A stretch of 64,000 nucleotides of DNA from Streptomyces sp. HUAS MG91 (GCF_040529335.1 NZ_CP159534.1:1-64000), one strand, 5' to 3'. Positions 52,820 to 61,870 are shown, numbered from the stretch's first letter. Translations and numbers: made by a program. Notes: generated by a model from the letters alone, not told the origin.

Positions 52820-53276
52820 AGGCCCGCTGCGAATGCCGGTGGTCGCACTCGCTCAGTCCCGTGAGCTGGACCCGGCCCGCGTACGCGCCCGGCTGCTCGA
52901 CCTCGTCGCCCAGCTCGGCCGCGCTGTCGGCCCACGCCGCCGCCCTCGTGCGCCACACAGTCCGCGCGGGCACAGGCGGAGGGGACGTCCGCGCAGGCGG
53001 CCGAGGAGCAGGTCCTGCTGGAGCTGGTCGCCCCACTCCGGCGCGGGTGGGCGCCGGGGTGGGGCGCGAAACACCGTCCCCATCGCGTAAGAGCACGGCG
53101 CCTCCGAGATCAACGAACGCTGGGCGCGTCCGGGTAAGGAATGCGTTTCGCGCCAGTGATCGTCATGGACGCAGATACAGCAGGAGTCGTAGAACGATCA
53201 GGTGTTGGCATACGGGAAGGAAGATCGGGGATTCGGGGCCTGTCTGACATTGGTCATTTGAACCGGGAAGGGCCTC
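52820..53276. other. Gene-free stretch
   Basis: About 460 bases with overlapping Arg/Pro-rich open frames on both strands and no ribosome binding sites. The last ~100 bases are more A+T-rich and should hold the lipoprotein promoter. Confidence 0.35.
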
Positions 53277-54155
53277 ATGGCATCTTTTGCGAACACCCGT
53301 ACATCCAGGACGACCGCGTACGGGGTGGCCGGTCTGCTGGCCGTAGCGGCGCTCGCCGGATGCAGTTCTGACAATGACGCAGAGGCGAAGCCGACCAAGC
53401 AAGGCACGTCAGGTGCGGCCAGCTCGCCGGCACAGGTGGTGCAGGCAACGAACAAGAAGACCGTCGCCGCCCGTTCAGCCCGAGTGGTGATCACTTCCAC
53501 TGTCGCCGCGGACGGCAAGAGCGAGAAGATCACAGGCCGGGGGGCCATGGACTTCGCACACGGCAGCAGCCAGCTCACCATGGGACAGGACGGCAAGCAT
53601 CTGGAGCAGCGTGTGGTGGACAAGACGCTCTACCAGAAGCCGCCGAAGGGCGAGGGCAAGCTGCCCGGCGGCAAGACCTGGATGAAGATCGACCTGGCGA
53701 AGCTGGCAGCCTCCGGTGCGGCCGGCAGTAGCCAGGCCAGTGATCCGGCTGACTCCTTCGCCTACTCCAACTCTCTCTCGCGCAAGGACGTGAAGAAGAT
53801 CGGCGAGGAGAAGGTCACCGGGGTCGACACGACGCACTACCGGGTCATGCTCGACATCGACAAGCTCGCCCAGGGTGACGAGCAGAAGGCCAAGAAGCTG
53901 CGTCAGCAGCTCGGCGAGAGTGTGCCGGTCGATCTGTGGGTCGACGACAAGGGCCTGACGCGGCGCCAGCAGATGGAGATGACCGTTCACTCCCCCGGCT
54001 CCACCTCTTCTTCGTCCAGCAAAGCCAAGGGGAAGGTGAAGACGGTTATGGAGTTCAGCGACTTCGGCACCGACATCAACGTCAGCAAGCCCCCGGCCTC
54101 CGACACCGCCGACATGACCGACAAGCTCATCCAGCAGCAGTCACAGAAGGCCTGA
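53277..54155 (+). CDS. Lipoprotein of the LppX/LprAFG type
   Basis: 292 residues from ATG 53277 (GGGAAGGG five bases upstream). Signal sequence with lipobox LAVAALAGCSSDN (Cys ~28), so it should be lipid-anchored outside the membrane. Mature part: Lys/Thr-rich linker, then a single alpha/beta domain with SARVVITSTVAADGKSEKIT, GRGAMDFAHGSSQLTMGQDG, VVDKTLYQKPP, GVDTTHYRVMLDIDKLAQGD and VPVDLWVDDKGLTRRQQMEM. These are the strands of the LppX/LprG-like fold that binds lipids in mycobacteria. Streptomyces homologs have no fixed role. Complete. Confidence 0.9.
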   Translation: MASFANTRTSRTTAYGVAGLLAVAALAGCSSDNDAEAKPTKQGTSGAASSPAQVVQATNKKTVAARSARVVITSTVAADGKSEKITGRGAMDFAHGSSQLTMGQDGKHLEQRVVDKTLYQKPPKGEGKLPGGKTWMKIDLAKLAASGAAGSSQASDPADSFAYSNSLSRKDVKKIGEEKVTGVDTTHYRVMLDIDKLAQGDEQKAKKLRQQLGESVPVDLWVDDKGLTRRQQMEMTVHSPGSTSSSSSKAKGKVKTVMEFSDFGTDINVSKPPASDTADMTDKLIQQQSQKA

Positions 54156-54504
54156 CGGCCCGCACACACCCCGCTCCTGCCAAGGGGCGGGGTCCATGGC
54201 ACCCACCGAAACTCCGGAGACGACAACGGTGGCCGCTGGCCGACTGTGAGCGCGTGAGGGCGGCCCGGACAAGGTCTGTGTCCCGTTGGTGCTGCATCGG
54301 ATCTTGCGGAGGGCTGGCCAACCCTTCAGCGTGGCAACGGCCTGTTCGAAACGACGGCGTACGGGAGGTGATCCGCACAAACCCTGTGTCGTGCTCGTGG
54401 GCGGGTTCGCCAGCAGCCGGACGACCGAGCTCGCCTGGTTCTGACGCAGGGGACCCCTTGTAGCTGCGGGCATCGTCTAGTTCTGGGTGCGAGCCGAGCG
54501 AACC
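54156..54504. other. Stretch with an IS scrap
   Basis: About 350 bases between the lipoprotein gene and a hydrolase fragment. It holds the transposase scrap at 54245-54360 and nothing else I can support. Confidence 0.35.
54245..54360 (-). pseudogene. Scrap of a DDE_Tnp_4 IS5-family transposase
   Basis: The minus strand reads EQAVATLKGWPALRKIRCST, NGTQTLSGP. This matches the end of the transposases at 36251-37006 (EQAMATLKGWRLLRKLRCST) and 8190-8655. Only about 35 codons remain. Confidence 0.75.
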
Positions 54505-54640
54505 TCACCCGATGTCGGCCACGACGAGCATTGCTGTCTGCGTGTCGGCCTCCGACAGAAGGGCGCCGCGCGGGGCCCACACAGGGGAGCGGCCACAGCC
54601 AGTCCGCTGCCCGGCCCGCCCGACATGGTTTGCCATTGGA
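54505..54640 (-). pseudogene. C-terminal fragment of a carbon-nitrogen hydrolase
   Basis: The minus strand reads MANHVGRAGQRTGCGRSPVW, APRGALLSEADTQTAMLVVA, DIG and stop. Nitrilase-superfamily proteins end with ..aN.vG......f.G.S.i..P.G.ll.e......llvadid. The catalytic Glu-Lys-Cys region is not found upstream; about 250 bases further the IS5-family element begins. The gene was probably cut by that insertion. Confidence 0.55.
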
Positions 54641-54969
54641 GAGCTGGGGCGATCCTCGCTCGCTTCCAATTGCTCCGCCAGGACGCAGCCGGTGTGCCAT
54701 CGGTACAGAAGCCTGTAGGAATCGGTGGGCTGAGCTGGCCCAAGGTCCGAGGGCAGCACACCTGGCCCGAGGGCGAAGTCCCTCAGTTGTGAAATGCGTC
54801 GTCGAAGCGATGCGCGGCCCGCCTGCGGAGCACCTGTCGTCAAGGGAACTGCGGAACCGGCCGATGGGCCCCGATCCGTCTCGGGGCCGTCCTGAGAGCT
54901 CGTAACACGATCTTGCTGACGTGCCCTGGTCATGCGTGACCGATCTGGTGATCCCGCCGTTCGTGTCGT

Positions 54970-55778
54970 GTGACGACTCGGCCTTGGATCGTGGACGACG
55001 GCTTGTGGGCACGGATCGAACCGCTCCTCCCGCCCTGGCCCGAGCGGTCGCCGGGGCCGAGGCCGGTGGATGACCGGCTGTGCCTGCAGGGCATCCTGTA
55101 CGTCCTGCACCAGAACATCGCCTGGCAACTCCTGCCCCTGGAGCTGGGGTTCGGCTCCGGACAGACCTGCTGGCGGCGCCTGGACCGCTGGCAGAAGGCC
55201 GGCGTCTTCGAGCAACTGCACCGCCTCCTGCTCGCCGAGCTGAACGCGGCCGGTGAACTTGACTGGTCCCGCGCGTGCGTGGACGGCTCCCACGTTCGCG
55301 CGAAAAAGGGGGAGCCGCGACCGGTCCATCGCCGGTCGACCGGCGCAAGACAGGCAGCAAACACCACCTGATCTGCGACGGCAGGGGCACCCCACTGCAC
55401 GTCATCACCACCGCGGCGAACGTCAACGACATCACCCAGACCATCAATCTGGTGGACGGCATCCCGCCCGTCGCCGGACGGCCCGGCCAACCCAGGCGGC
55501 GCCCCGAGTGCGTCCTGGGCGACAAGGCGTACGACTCGAAGGCCGTACGCCGACAGCTGCGCCACCGCAGGATCCTGCCCGTGATCTCCCACAAGGGCGC
55601 CCCGAACATCAAGGGCCTGGGCAAGCTCCGCTACGTCGTCGAGCAGACCTTCGCCCTGCTCCACCAGTTCAAACGCCTTGCCGTCCGATGGGAACGCCGC
55701 CTCGAACTCCACGATGCCTTTGTCTCGTTGGGCTGCTGCCTCATTTGCTGGAGGCGCCTGAAGAAGGCCGGATCATGA
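54970..55778 (+). CDS. IS5-family transposase, two frames joined by -1 frameshift
   Basis: OrfA starts at GTG 54970 (MTTRPWIVDDGLWARIEPLL, PPWPERSPGPRP) and includes GFGSGQTCWRRLDRWQKAGV and the first Asp in CVDGSHVRAKKG. The A-run GCGAAAAAGGGGG at 55301-55312 allows a -1 slip into the second frame, which continues GAATGPSPVDRRKTGSKHHL, then LGDKAYDSKAVRRQLRHR (second Asp) and VVEQTFALLHQFKRLAVRWE (Glu), ending LICWRRLKKAGS. The fused product would be about 270 residues with a complete DDE triad, so the element may be active. Confidence 0.85.
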
Positions 55779-55793
55779 ACTTGCAGCGAACTT

Positions 55794-56240
55794 CTAGGAG
55801 TTACGGCTCACGATCGAGTTGGCGTATGTCGCTAGATCGTGGACCCACACCTGCAGGCGTCGTCTCCTGAGCGTGTCCGAGAGGGGGAGGGTGTGCCGGA
55901 AGGTCGCCGACCAGGTGATGTCGGTGCCGCCATGAGAGGCTCGGGCCAGGCCCACAGTGCCTCGATGAGATGTGAACAGCCCTGCTGTCTGTTCGTAGCT
56001 GAACCGCTGGTCGGGAACCATCTCGACGACGCGCTCGCGGCAGCACACACGTCCCGTGCGGGTACGGATGGTGCGCCGGTCACCCACGCGTGCCGGCCGG
56101 TCGACTCCCGCAGGCACATCCCACTCAACGTCGGCGTAGGCGGACCACGACGGCCAGGACTCTGCATCCAGGAGCGCCGCGTAGACGAGTGCGGCAGACG
56201 CCGATGAGTACGAAGAAGCAGTGACAGCGAGGGACGACAT
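55794..56240 (-). CDS. SRPBCC (START/polyketide-cyclase fold) protein, passenger of an IS
   Basis: 148 residues (MSSLAVTASSYSSASAALVY, AALLDAESWPSWSAYADVEW). The pattern ..S....VWA.L.D...WP.W......v.W...G....VG..R.....R......E.V.......f.Y......... and the end ..TDITWSATFRHTLPLSDTLR fit the SRPBCC ligand-binding fold, used by polyketide cyclases, aromatases, lipid transfer and stress proteins. No active-site call is possible. It converges with the transposase (15 bases between stops) and lies within the same inverted repeats. It may confer a trait on the element or have been captured by chance. Confidence 0.75.
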   Translation of the reverse strand: MSSLAVTASSYSSASAALVYAALLDAESWPSWSAYADVEWDVPAGVDRPARVGDRRTIRTRTGRVCCRERVVEMVPDQRFSYEQTAGLFTSHRGTVGLARASHGGTDITWSATFRHTLPLSDTLRRRRLQVWVHDLATYANSIVSRNS

Positions 56241-56335
56241 CTCAGCAAGGGTAAACCGCGTCTCGCCATGATCGTGTTACGACCTCTGAGGCTCCGGTGG
56301 CATGACACGCTCTCGCGGGCAATGTCGTCGCCGCG

Positions 56336-56384
56336 GAAGGCGGTGGCGGCCCCCTCTTTCCTGGTGGGGGCTGCCACCGCCTTC
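56336..56384 (-). terminator. Strong hairpin at the end of the RHS-small-protein transcript
   Basis: GAAGGCGGTGGC / GCCACCGCCTTC is a perfect 12-bp stem, with GGCCCCC/GGTGGGGG extending it inward. It lies about 50 bases after the last leftward gene (56433). Confidence 0.75.
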
Positions 56385-56432
56385 GGTGGGAGTCGCAGAT
56401 CGCCTTGTTCGGCCTTTTCGAGCTGATAAATG

Positions 56433-56645
56433 TCAGATGACGCCGACGGCGTAGAGGATGCCGAGAACAGCCATGGCTGAGCCGATGACGACGTACATCA
56501 CGCGGTCATACCTGCGCGCGAATTTTCCGCTCCCTCGGCCGTACACGACTTCAGCACTCGCCTGGTTCCCCCGAGCGAAACGTGCAGAGAAAAGCACGCT
56601 CGCCGATCCCACCAGGCAGATGAGGAGCCCTAGGAATATGCGCAT
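56433..56645 (-). CDS. Small two-helix membrane protein downstream of an RHS gene
   Basis: 70 residues from ATG 56645 (MRIFLGLLICLVGSASVLFS), with AAGGCGAG just upstream; an ATG ten codons earlier overlaps the previous gene. Two hydrophobic helices (IFLGLLICLVGSASVLFSA and VMYVVIGSAMAVLGILYAVG) flank a short basic loop. No family is recognised. It is the third gene of the leftward RHS transcript and a candidate immunity or accessory protein. Confidence 0.65.
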   Translation of the reverse strand: MRIFLGLLICLVGSASVLFSARFARGNQASAEVVYGRGSGKFARRYDRVMYVVIGSAMAVLGILYAVGVI

Positions 56646-56656
56646 GAGGCTCGCCT

Positions 56657-56788
56657 TTACCGTTTCTTCCGCCACATGGAACCGAATACGATGATGAACG
56701 CAGCCACAGCGCCCACGATGATCACGACCGTGAGCCAGGGAGGTCCTTCCGGTCGCTTATCCTGAGCCATCAGTTCCAACGCCAGCAT
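56657..56788 (-). CDS. 43-residue single-pass membrane protein downstream of an RHS gene
   Basis: Starts at ATG 56788 (MLALELMAQDKRPEGPPWLT), with GGGGAGG six bases upstream; an internal ATG at 56770 is possible. One hydrophobic helix (VVIIVGAVAAFIIVFGS) is followed by a basic MWRKKR end. It resembles the 43-residue protein downstream of the other RHS gene (37181-37312) in size, topology and position, though not clearly in sequence. It lies 16 bases after the RHS stop and 11 bases before the next small gene's start. Confidence 0.65.
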   Translation of the reverse strand: MLALELMAQDKRPEGPPWLTVVIIVGAVAAFIIVFGSMWRKKR

Positions 56789-56804
56789 GGACTGCCTCCC
56801 CTTT

Positions 56805-59800
56805 TCACCATGTCTTCTTGATCATGATTGAGCACTCGGCCTGCATGGAACCGCTTCCGACTGATACCGATTTGTCGGAAGCGAGAGATGCCGAGAACCC
56901 TCCGCCCGAGCACTTTGCTTCTTCGGTCACCCCGCTCGATGCATCGCCGTTGCTCAACTGCACGCCCGTGTCGCCGCCTCGACCGGAACCAACACCGACT
57001 GCGACGGAGGGATGCCAGCTTCCGTCCTGGTTCTGCGAAATACCCAACTCGCCGCAAATGATCTTGCAGCCCCCAAAGGAGATACCCCATGACGCGGTTC
57101 CGCTGGGGTCGATGCGGTTGACGGGGTCGCCTGCCGCGTAGAGGTAGGGGTTCTGTTCCTGGCCGGAGGGGTCGGGCTGGGTGAAGCGGCCGATGTTGGG
57201 GTCGTAGTAGCGGGCCTGGTAGTGGATCAGGCCGGTGGTGTCCTCGTAGCCGCCGGCGAAGCCGTAGGGCTGGGCGATCTGCTCGCTGCTCGCGCTGCGG
57301 GTGACACCGCGGGGGCTGTAGGAGTACGTGTTGACCTTCGTGCCGGACTCGTCGGCCAGGCCGATGACGGAGCCGATGGCGTCGGTGAGGTAGTAGTACG
57401 CCTTGCCGCTGCGGGTCATGGAATTCAATGTGCCCCCGGGTTCGCGGACAAATCCCGTGTCGACACCGCCGGTTGAGGTTCCCACGAGACCGATCGGCCC
57501 GTTGTGGAAGTAGGTGTCGCCCAGGCGGATGCGCTCACTCTGGTCGGTCGAGGCGTACTGGCCGGTCAAGGTCTTGCCGCCGACGGTGAGCGAGGTGAGT
57601 TGGCTGTGGTCCGTCCATTTCTCGCCGGTGCGGGTGCCCTCAGGGGTCGAGGCGGCGGCGGTCTCGTTGCCTGCATTGTCGTAGGACCAGTTAGTGGACG
57701 AGTCGTTCTTGGCGGTGATCTGCTGGGCGTCGTTGACCGTGTAGGTGGTGCCGCGGGGGCAGCCGGGGGTGATGCCCTGGCTGGTGAGGTTGCCGGCGAG
57801 GTCGTAGCAGTACTGCCAGGCTTCGTTCAGCGTGGAGCCCTTGTTCTCCGCGGCGTAGGAGAAGCGGCCGGCGCCGTCGTAGGTGTAGGTCGTCTTCGTG
57901 CCCGTGGCGTTGTCGGTCTTGGTGCGGATCTTGTCGCCGTCGGTGCCTGCGTTCGTGCCGTAGCCGTAGGTGTAGGCGAGGTCGACCAGGGTGCCCCTCG
58001 GGCTGGTCGTCTTGACCGACTTGGGGCGCATCGAGTTGTCCAGGCCGAAGGTCTGGGTGGTGCCGCCGGGGTACTTGGTGACGGTCCGCTTGTCGTTGCG
58101 GTTGTACTCGTAGCTGGTGGTCAGACCCTGGGGGTCCTTCAGGCTGGTGAGGGTGTTGACCTCGTTCCAGGTGTAGTCGATCTTCCCGGCCGGGTCCTGG
58201 TAGTAGTCGACGTTGCCTGCCGGCGTGTATGCGAGGAGGGTCTGGGAGCCGTCCTGGAGGGTGCGCACCGTCTCGCGCTGCAGGGGGTCGAACTGGTACT
58301 TGACGGTGCCGGTGGAGTCGTCGCGCTGGCGCAGGTTGCCGTCGCCGTCGTAGTAGTAGCGGACCGTGTCGTTGGTGGTGGAGACGGTCTTGATGCGGTC
58401 GAGGTTGTCGTAGGCGAAGACCTTCTTGATGCCGCGGCCGTCGGTGAGGGTCTCGGTGCGGCCGAGGCTGTCGTAGGTGTAGTTCGTATCGCCCAGCGGG
58501 GCGGGCGCCTTGACCGTCTTGAGGTTGCCCTGGTCGTCGTAGGTGAAGGAGGTCTTCACCTTCTTCGCCGTGGACATCGTCGTCTCCTGGGCGCAGACCT
58601 GCCCCTCGAAGCCGTTGCAGGTGGGGCTGGTCTTGTTGCGGGTCAGGGTGACGTTGCCGCCGCCGGTGCCCGCCTGCGCGACCGACATGGTGTTGCCGGC
58701 CGTGTCGTAGCCGTAGGTGGTCTTCTCGCCGTCGGCGTTGGTGGTGTCCTTGGGGACGTCGCCGCCGGCGATGGTCTGCCAGTTGGAGACGGACTGGCCG
58801 CCGGTCGGGGACTTGATGGTCTCCAGGTTGTTGCGCGTGTTGAACCCGTAGTCCATGACGTTGCCGCCGGTACCGCCGGCGCCGGTGCCCATGGCGTCGG
58901 TGGAGGTGTCGATGTTGTGGTTCGCATCGAACTTCGTCGACCGGCTGCGGCCCAGCGCGTCGGTGACGTCGCTGACCTCACCATCGGCGTTGTGCTTGTA
59001 CGAGGTGCTGTGCAGTTCGGGGTCGGTGACCTTCGTTGTCCCCGCCGCCGTCGGGCTCGACACGCTGTAGGTGTAGGTCCAGGTCGGGCCGGTGTGGCCA
59101 GAGCCGTTGAAGTCCGTGGCCCGCAGCATCGAGGTGACACGGTTGGCGTCGTCGTAGGTGAAGACCGTGACGCGGCCTTCCGCTGTTGTGATCTTGGTGA
59201 GGCGGCGGGAGGCGTCGTAGCCGAAAGTGGTGGTCTTGCCCTCGGCGTCCGTCGTACGGGCAAGGTTGCCGGACGCGTCCTTCGACCCGGACTTCCAGTT
59301 GGTGACCGTGTAGGTGCCGTCCGCGTTCTTCTTCAGGTCCTTCGAATAGCCCGAGGGCGTCTTGAACGTGCCGTCACGGTTCTTGGCGAACCGGACGCTG
59401 TCGCCGGAGGAGTCGTAGAGGACGACCTCGTCATCGAGGACCTGCAGGTAGCGCTCGTACTGCTGCCACCAGCGCTGGGAAACCTTGCCCCAGGGAGCGT
59501 CGAGGGAGTTGTAGGTGCGCGCCAGGGTGAGGTTCTGCCCGACGCCCGCGATCGAGAAGTCCGTCGCCGTCAGCATCAGGTTGCCGGTCGAGTAGTCGAT
59601 GCGTGCCGACAGCGCGTCAGTGATCGCGAAACTACTGAACCGGTGCCAGGGGACCTTGCCCTGTCCTTCGGGCACATACGTCGTCGTCGCGGCCGCCGCC
59701 GAACGCGCCGCCTGCGCGTCACCGCCCTGGGCTCGCTTCTTCTGCGCGGCACGCCACTCCGCGACGTCGGCGGACGGGGTGCGCTCGGCCTTCGAGGCAG

Positions 59801-60008
59801 CCGGCTCGTTGGCTCCGACCTTCACTTCCGGCATGTTGAACGACGGTGCGTCCTTGCCCCAGGCCGACGCAGGATCGTCGGCTGCTGCCGCGCCCGTCGC
59901 GGGCAGCAGCGTCACCGTCATCGCGCCCGATGCGAGTACGGCGAGCGCGGCGAGTCTGGAGCGGTTGCGGGCGCGCGAAAGGCGCGCACCTGTGGTGCGT
60001 TGTATCAA
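56805..60008 (-). CDS. Secreted YD-repeat (RHS) protein
   Basis: 1067 residues from TTG 60008 (LIQRTTGARLSRARNRSRLA), with GGGGGGAAG just upstream. Signal peptide with core AALAVLASGAMTVTLLPAT and Ala-rich cleavage site. Head domain: VPWHRFSSFAITDALSARID, YSTGNLMLTATDFSIAGVGQ. YD repeats from ~260 to ~930; core closure YYDPNIGRFTQPDPSG (~938) and DPVNRIDPSG. Tail of ~100 residues with four Cys (SFGGCKIICGELGISQNQDG, EEAKCSGGGFSASLAS), probably a small disulfide-stabilised domain rather than a known toxin. Its leader and first residues match those of the unrelated secreted protein at 41394. Two tiny membrane proteins follow. Confidence 0.92.
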   Translation of the reverse strand: MIQRTTGARLSRARNRSRLAALAVLASGAMTVTLLPATGAAAADDPASAWGKDAPSFNMPEVKVGANEPAASKAERTPSADVAEWRAAQKKRAQGGDAQAARSAAAATTTYVPEGQGKVPWHRFSSFAITDALSARIDYSTGNLMLTATDFSIAGVGQNLTLARTYNSLDAPWGKVSQRWWQQYERYLQVLDDEVVLYDSSGDSVRFAKNRDGTFKTPSGYSKDLKKNADGTYTVTNWKSGSKDASGNLARTTDAEGKTTTFGYDASRRLTKITTAEGRVTVFTYDDANRVTSMLRATDFNGSGHTGPTWTYTYSVSSPTAAGTTKVTDPELHSTSYKHNADGEVSDVTDALGRSRSTKFDANHNIDTSTDAMGTGAGGTGGNVMDYGFNTRNNLETIKSPTGGQSVSNWQTIAGGDVPKDTTNADGEKTTYGYDTAGNTMSVAQAGTGGGNVTLTRNKTSPTCNGFEGQVCAQETTMSTAKKVKTSFTYDDQGNLKTVKAPAPLGDTNYTYDSLGRTETLTDGRGIKKVFAYDNLDRIKTVSTTNDTVRYYYDGDGNLRQRDDSTGTVKYQFDPLQRETVRTLQDGSQTLLAYTPAGNVDYYQDPAGKIDYTWNEVNTLTSLKDPQGLTTSYEYNRNDKRTVTKYPGGTTQTFGLDNSMRPKSVKTTSPRGTLVDLAYTYGYGTNAGTDGDKIRTKTDNATGTKTTYTYDGAGRFSYAAENKGSTLNEAWQYCYDLAGNLTSQGITPGCPRGTTYTVNDAQQITAKNDSSTNWSYDNAGNETAAASTPEGTRTGEKWTDHSQLTSLTVGGKTLTGQYASTDQSERIRLGDTYFHNGPIGLVGTSTGGVDTGFVREPGGTLNSMTRSGKAYYYLTDAIGSVIGLADESGTKVNTYSYSPRGVTRSASSEQIAQPYGFAGGYEDTTGLIHYQARYYDPNIGRFTQPDPSGQEQNPYLYAAGDPVNRIDPSGTASWGISFGGCKIICGELGISQNQDGSWHPSVAVGVGSGRGGDTGVQLSNGDASSGVTEEAKCSGGGFSASLASDKSVSVGSGSMQAECSIMIKKTW

Positions 60009-60090
60009 GGCTTCCCCCCACAGGAAGACAGACCTTGTTGACCCCAGTGGCCACGAGGAGCACACAACCTGTCACAGAAAACACACAAGT
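60009..60090 (-). promoter_or_regulatory. Conserved leader/promoter, copy B
   Basis: Matches the leader at 41395-41480: TGTGACAGGTTGTGTG, CTCGTGGCCACTGGGGTC and GTCTTCCTGTGGGGGGAAG appear in the same order and spacing before a TTG start. The two copies differ mainly in the 10-15 bases between blocks. Confidence 0.65.
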
Positions 60091-60521
60091 CCCGGCGGGC
60101 TTCCCGCGAACGCATATGCCACACGGCGCGGAATCAGCCCCTCCCCTACTGCACCCGAAACGCTGTCAAAACAGTGCGAAGGGCACAGAATGAGTGGACG
60201 GCTTGCACGCTTTGCGCATGCAGCCGCCAGAAGGCTGACGTGAAATCGACTGTCCAAGCCGCCTTAGGCGCCGCCGGTTCAACGGAGAGGCGATTTTGCG
60301 CCATACGGCGATACCAGGCAATGCCTCATTCGTCTAGGTCTATACCTGTCAGGAGGCATTTTGCCCCGACTTGGGATGATCGCGCGAAAGGCTGTAATGC
60401 ACAGGTATCACCGGTCTTCCAGCGGGCACAGTGATCAGACCCCACGCGCAGCACTCCCCCACTCCTTTCCAGCCACACCCGCTGCCGCCGCCAAGGCCGG
60501 CACCACAGCCAGGAGTCCCCG
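60091..60521. other. Intergenic region, divergent
   Basis: About 430 bases with lower GC than average and no supported gene. It must include the RHS promoter and that of the small membrane protein at 60522. Confidence 0.35.
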
Positions 60522-60782
60522 GTGAACACGCACACCGCCACCACCCTCGCCCGCCACTTCGGACGCCTGCTGTGCTGGCACCTCGCTCTCGCCATGCTCT
60601 GCACCGCCGGATACACCCTCAGCGGAATCCACACCCACCGCACCGCCCTCTACCTCACCTGGGCCGCCCTGCCACTCACCGCCATGCTCTGGGCAACAAC
60701 CCGCGCTCTCGAAAAACACCACCAGAACCGCGACCGCGCAGCCGACACCACACACACCAGCGACTGGACACCCGCCGCCTAA
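60522..60782 (+). CDS. Small two-helix membrane protein
   Basis: 86 residues from GTG 60522. A helix (FGRLLCWHLALAMLCTAGYT) and a second (TALYLTWAALPLTAMLWATT) are followed by a charged tail (RALEKHHQNRDRAAD). No family is recognised. Its TAA stop codon (60780-60782) is also the target triplet duplicated by the IS next door, so the gene survived insertion unchanged. Confidence 0.6.
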   Translation: MNTHTATTLARHFGRLLCWHLALAMLCTAGYTLSGIHTHRTALYLTWAALPLTAMLWATTRALEKHHQNRDRAADTTHTSDWTPAA

Positions 60783-61867
60783 CTGAGCGTTTCGCCCTGT
60801 GGCGGGTGTTTGGTTCCGGGTCAGGTGCCGCGCCAGTTGGGGGTGGCTTCGCCGGTGAGGCGGCGGGCCATGAGGTCGATCATCGCGAGGTGGATCATGG
60901 CCTCGGAGCGGTGCGGGTGGGTTTCGTAGTCGCGGGCGAGGCGGCGGTGGTGCATGAGCCAGCCGATGGTGCGCTCGATGGTCCAGCGCCGCGGGATGAT
61001 GGTGAATCCCTTGCTGCCGGGCGGGCGTTGGACGGGGTGGACGTCGATGCCGAGGCGGGCGCCGTGGTTGATGGCGGTGGTGCGGTAGCCGGCGTCCACC
61101 CACGCCTTGCGCACGCCGGGGTGGGCGGCGGCGATGCGGGACAGCAGTCTCACCCCGGCCGCGGTGTCGGACACGCTGGCGGCGGTGACCACAACGGTCA
61201 GCAGCAGGCCGAGGGTGTCGCAGCCCAGGTGGCGCTTGCGGCCGATGATCCGTTTGCCGGCGTCGGTGCCCTGATCGGCGCGACGCACGTTGGCGGAGGT
61301 CTTGATGGTCTGGGAGTCCAGCACGCAGGCCGACGGCTCGTTGCTGCGGCCTTCCCGCTCGCGGACCAGGCGCCGCAACAGCCCGCTGAGCTCCTCGAAG
61401 ACGCCGTCGGTCTGCCTGCGGGCGAAGTAGCCGTAGACGGTGTTCCAGTGCGGGAAGTCGTGGGGCAGGTAGCGCCAGGGGATCCCGGTGCGGTCCACGT
61501 ACAGGATTGCGTTCAGGATCTGGCGCAGGTCGTGCTCGGGCGGGCGGCCGATGTCCAGGGCATCCCGGCAGCGCCGGGCCCGCCAGGCGGCAAGGACCGG
61601 TTCGATCAGTGCCCAGCGTTCGTCCGACAGGTCGCTGGGATACCCGTCGCGCGGCGTCATGTTTCCGATGTACCGCGCGGCAGCGGGCGTGACCAGCCGT
61701 CAAAGGTGACGGGACGGCGACACGTTGGGAGGAGACAGGAGATGTCGGAACGAAACGGCCCTCCCCTGCTCCGGTGCAGCCCGCCTGCCGCACCAATCCC
61801 CTATGCCTCAAGATGCCGGAGCCAGAAAATACCTATATCCCGCTATCAAACAGAGCGAAACGCTCAG
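60783..61867. mobile_element. IS5-family insertion sequence, copy 2
   Basis: CTGAGCGTTTCGCCCTGT at the left end pairs with the reverse complement of the right end (CTGAGCGTTTCGCTCTGT, one mismatch in 18). TAA directly flanks both ends (60780-60782 and 61868-61870). It is a close relative of copy 1 at 18310-19394 and carries an intact transposase. Confidence 0.88.
60821..61660 (-). CDS. IS5-family transposase, intact
   Basis: 279 residues (MTPRDGYPSDLSDERWALIE). DDE landmarks: VLDSQTIKTSANVRRADQG, AWVDAGYRTTAINHG and RRWTIERTIGWLMHHRRLAR. Very similar to the transposase at 18348-19187 along its whole length, with most differences in loops (GSKGFTIIPRR against DTRGPTIIPRR). No lesion seen. Confidence 0.93.
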   Translation of the reverse strand: MTPRDGYPSDLSDERWALIEPVLAAWRARRCRDALDIGRPPEHDLRQILNAILYVDRTGIPWRYLPHDFPHWNTVYGYFARRQTDGVFEELSGLLRRLVREREGRSNEPSACVLDSQTIKTSANVRRADQGTDAGKRIIGRKRHLGCDTLGLLLTVVVTAASVSDTAAGVRLLSRIAAAHPGVRKAWVDAGYRTTAINHGARLGIDVHPVQRPPGSKGFTIIPRRWTIERTIGWLMHHRRLARDYETHPHRSEAMIHLAMIDLMARRLTGEATPNWRGT

Positions 61868-61870
61868 TAA

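Larger units (their letters stand above)
54896..56286. mobile_element. IS5-family element carrying an SRPBCC passenger gene, 1391 bp
   Basis: Left end GAGCTCGTAACACGATC (54896-54912); the reverse complement of the right end (56270-56286) is GAGGTCGTAACACGATC, 16 of 17 bases identical. TGA flanks both ends directly (54893-54895 and 56287-56289), a 3-bp T-N-A target duplication as expected for several IS5-family groups. Between the ends lie a two-frame transposase and, tail to tail, a 148-residue SRPBCC gene. Typical elements of this group are about 0.9 kb with only the transposase, so the passenger is unusual. Confidence 0.75.

Noticed and set aside
57504..60041. An 845-residue open frame antisense to the RHS gene
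   Set aside because: Same reason: a low-complexity Val/Gly/Ala/Asp shadow of YD-repeat codons, no ribosome binding site.
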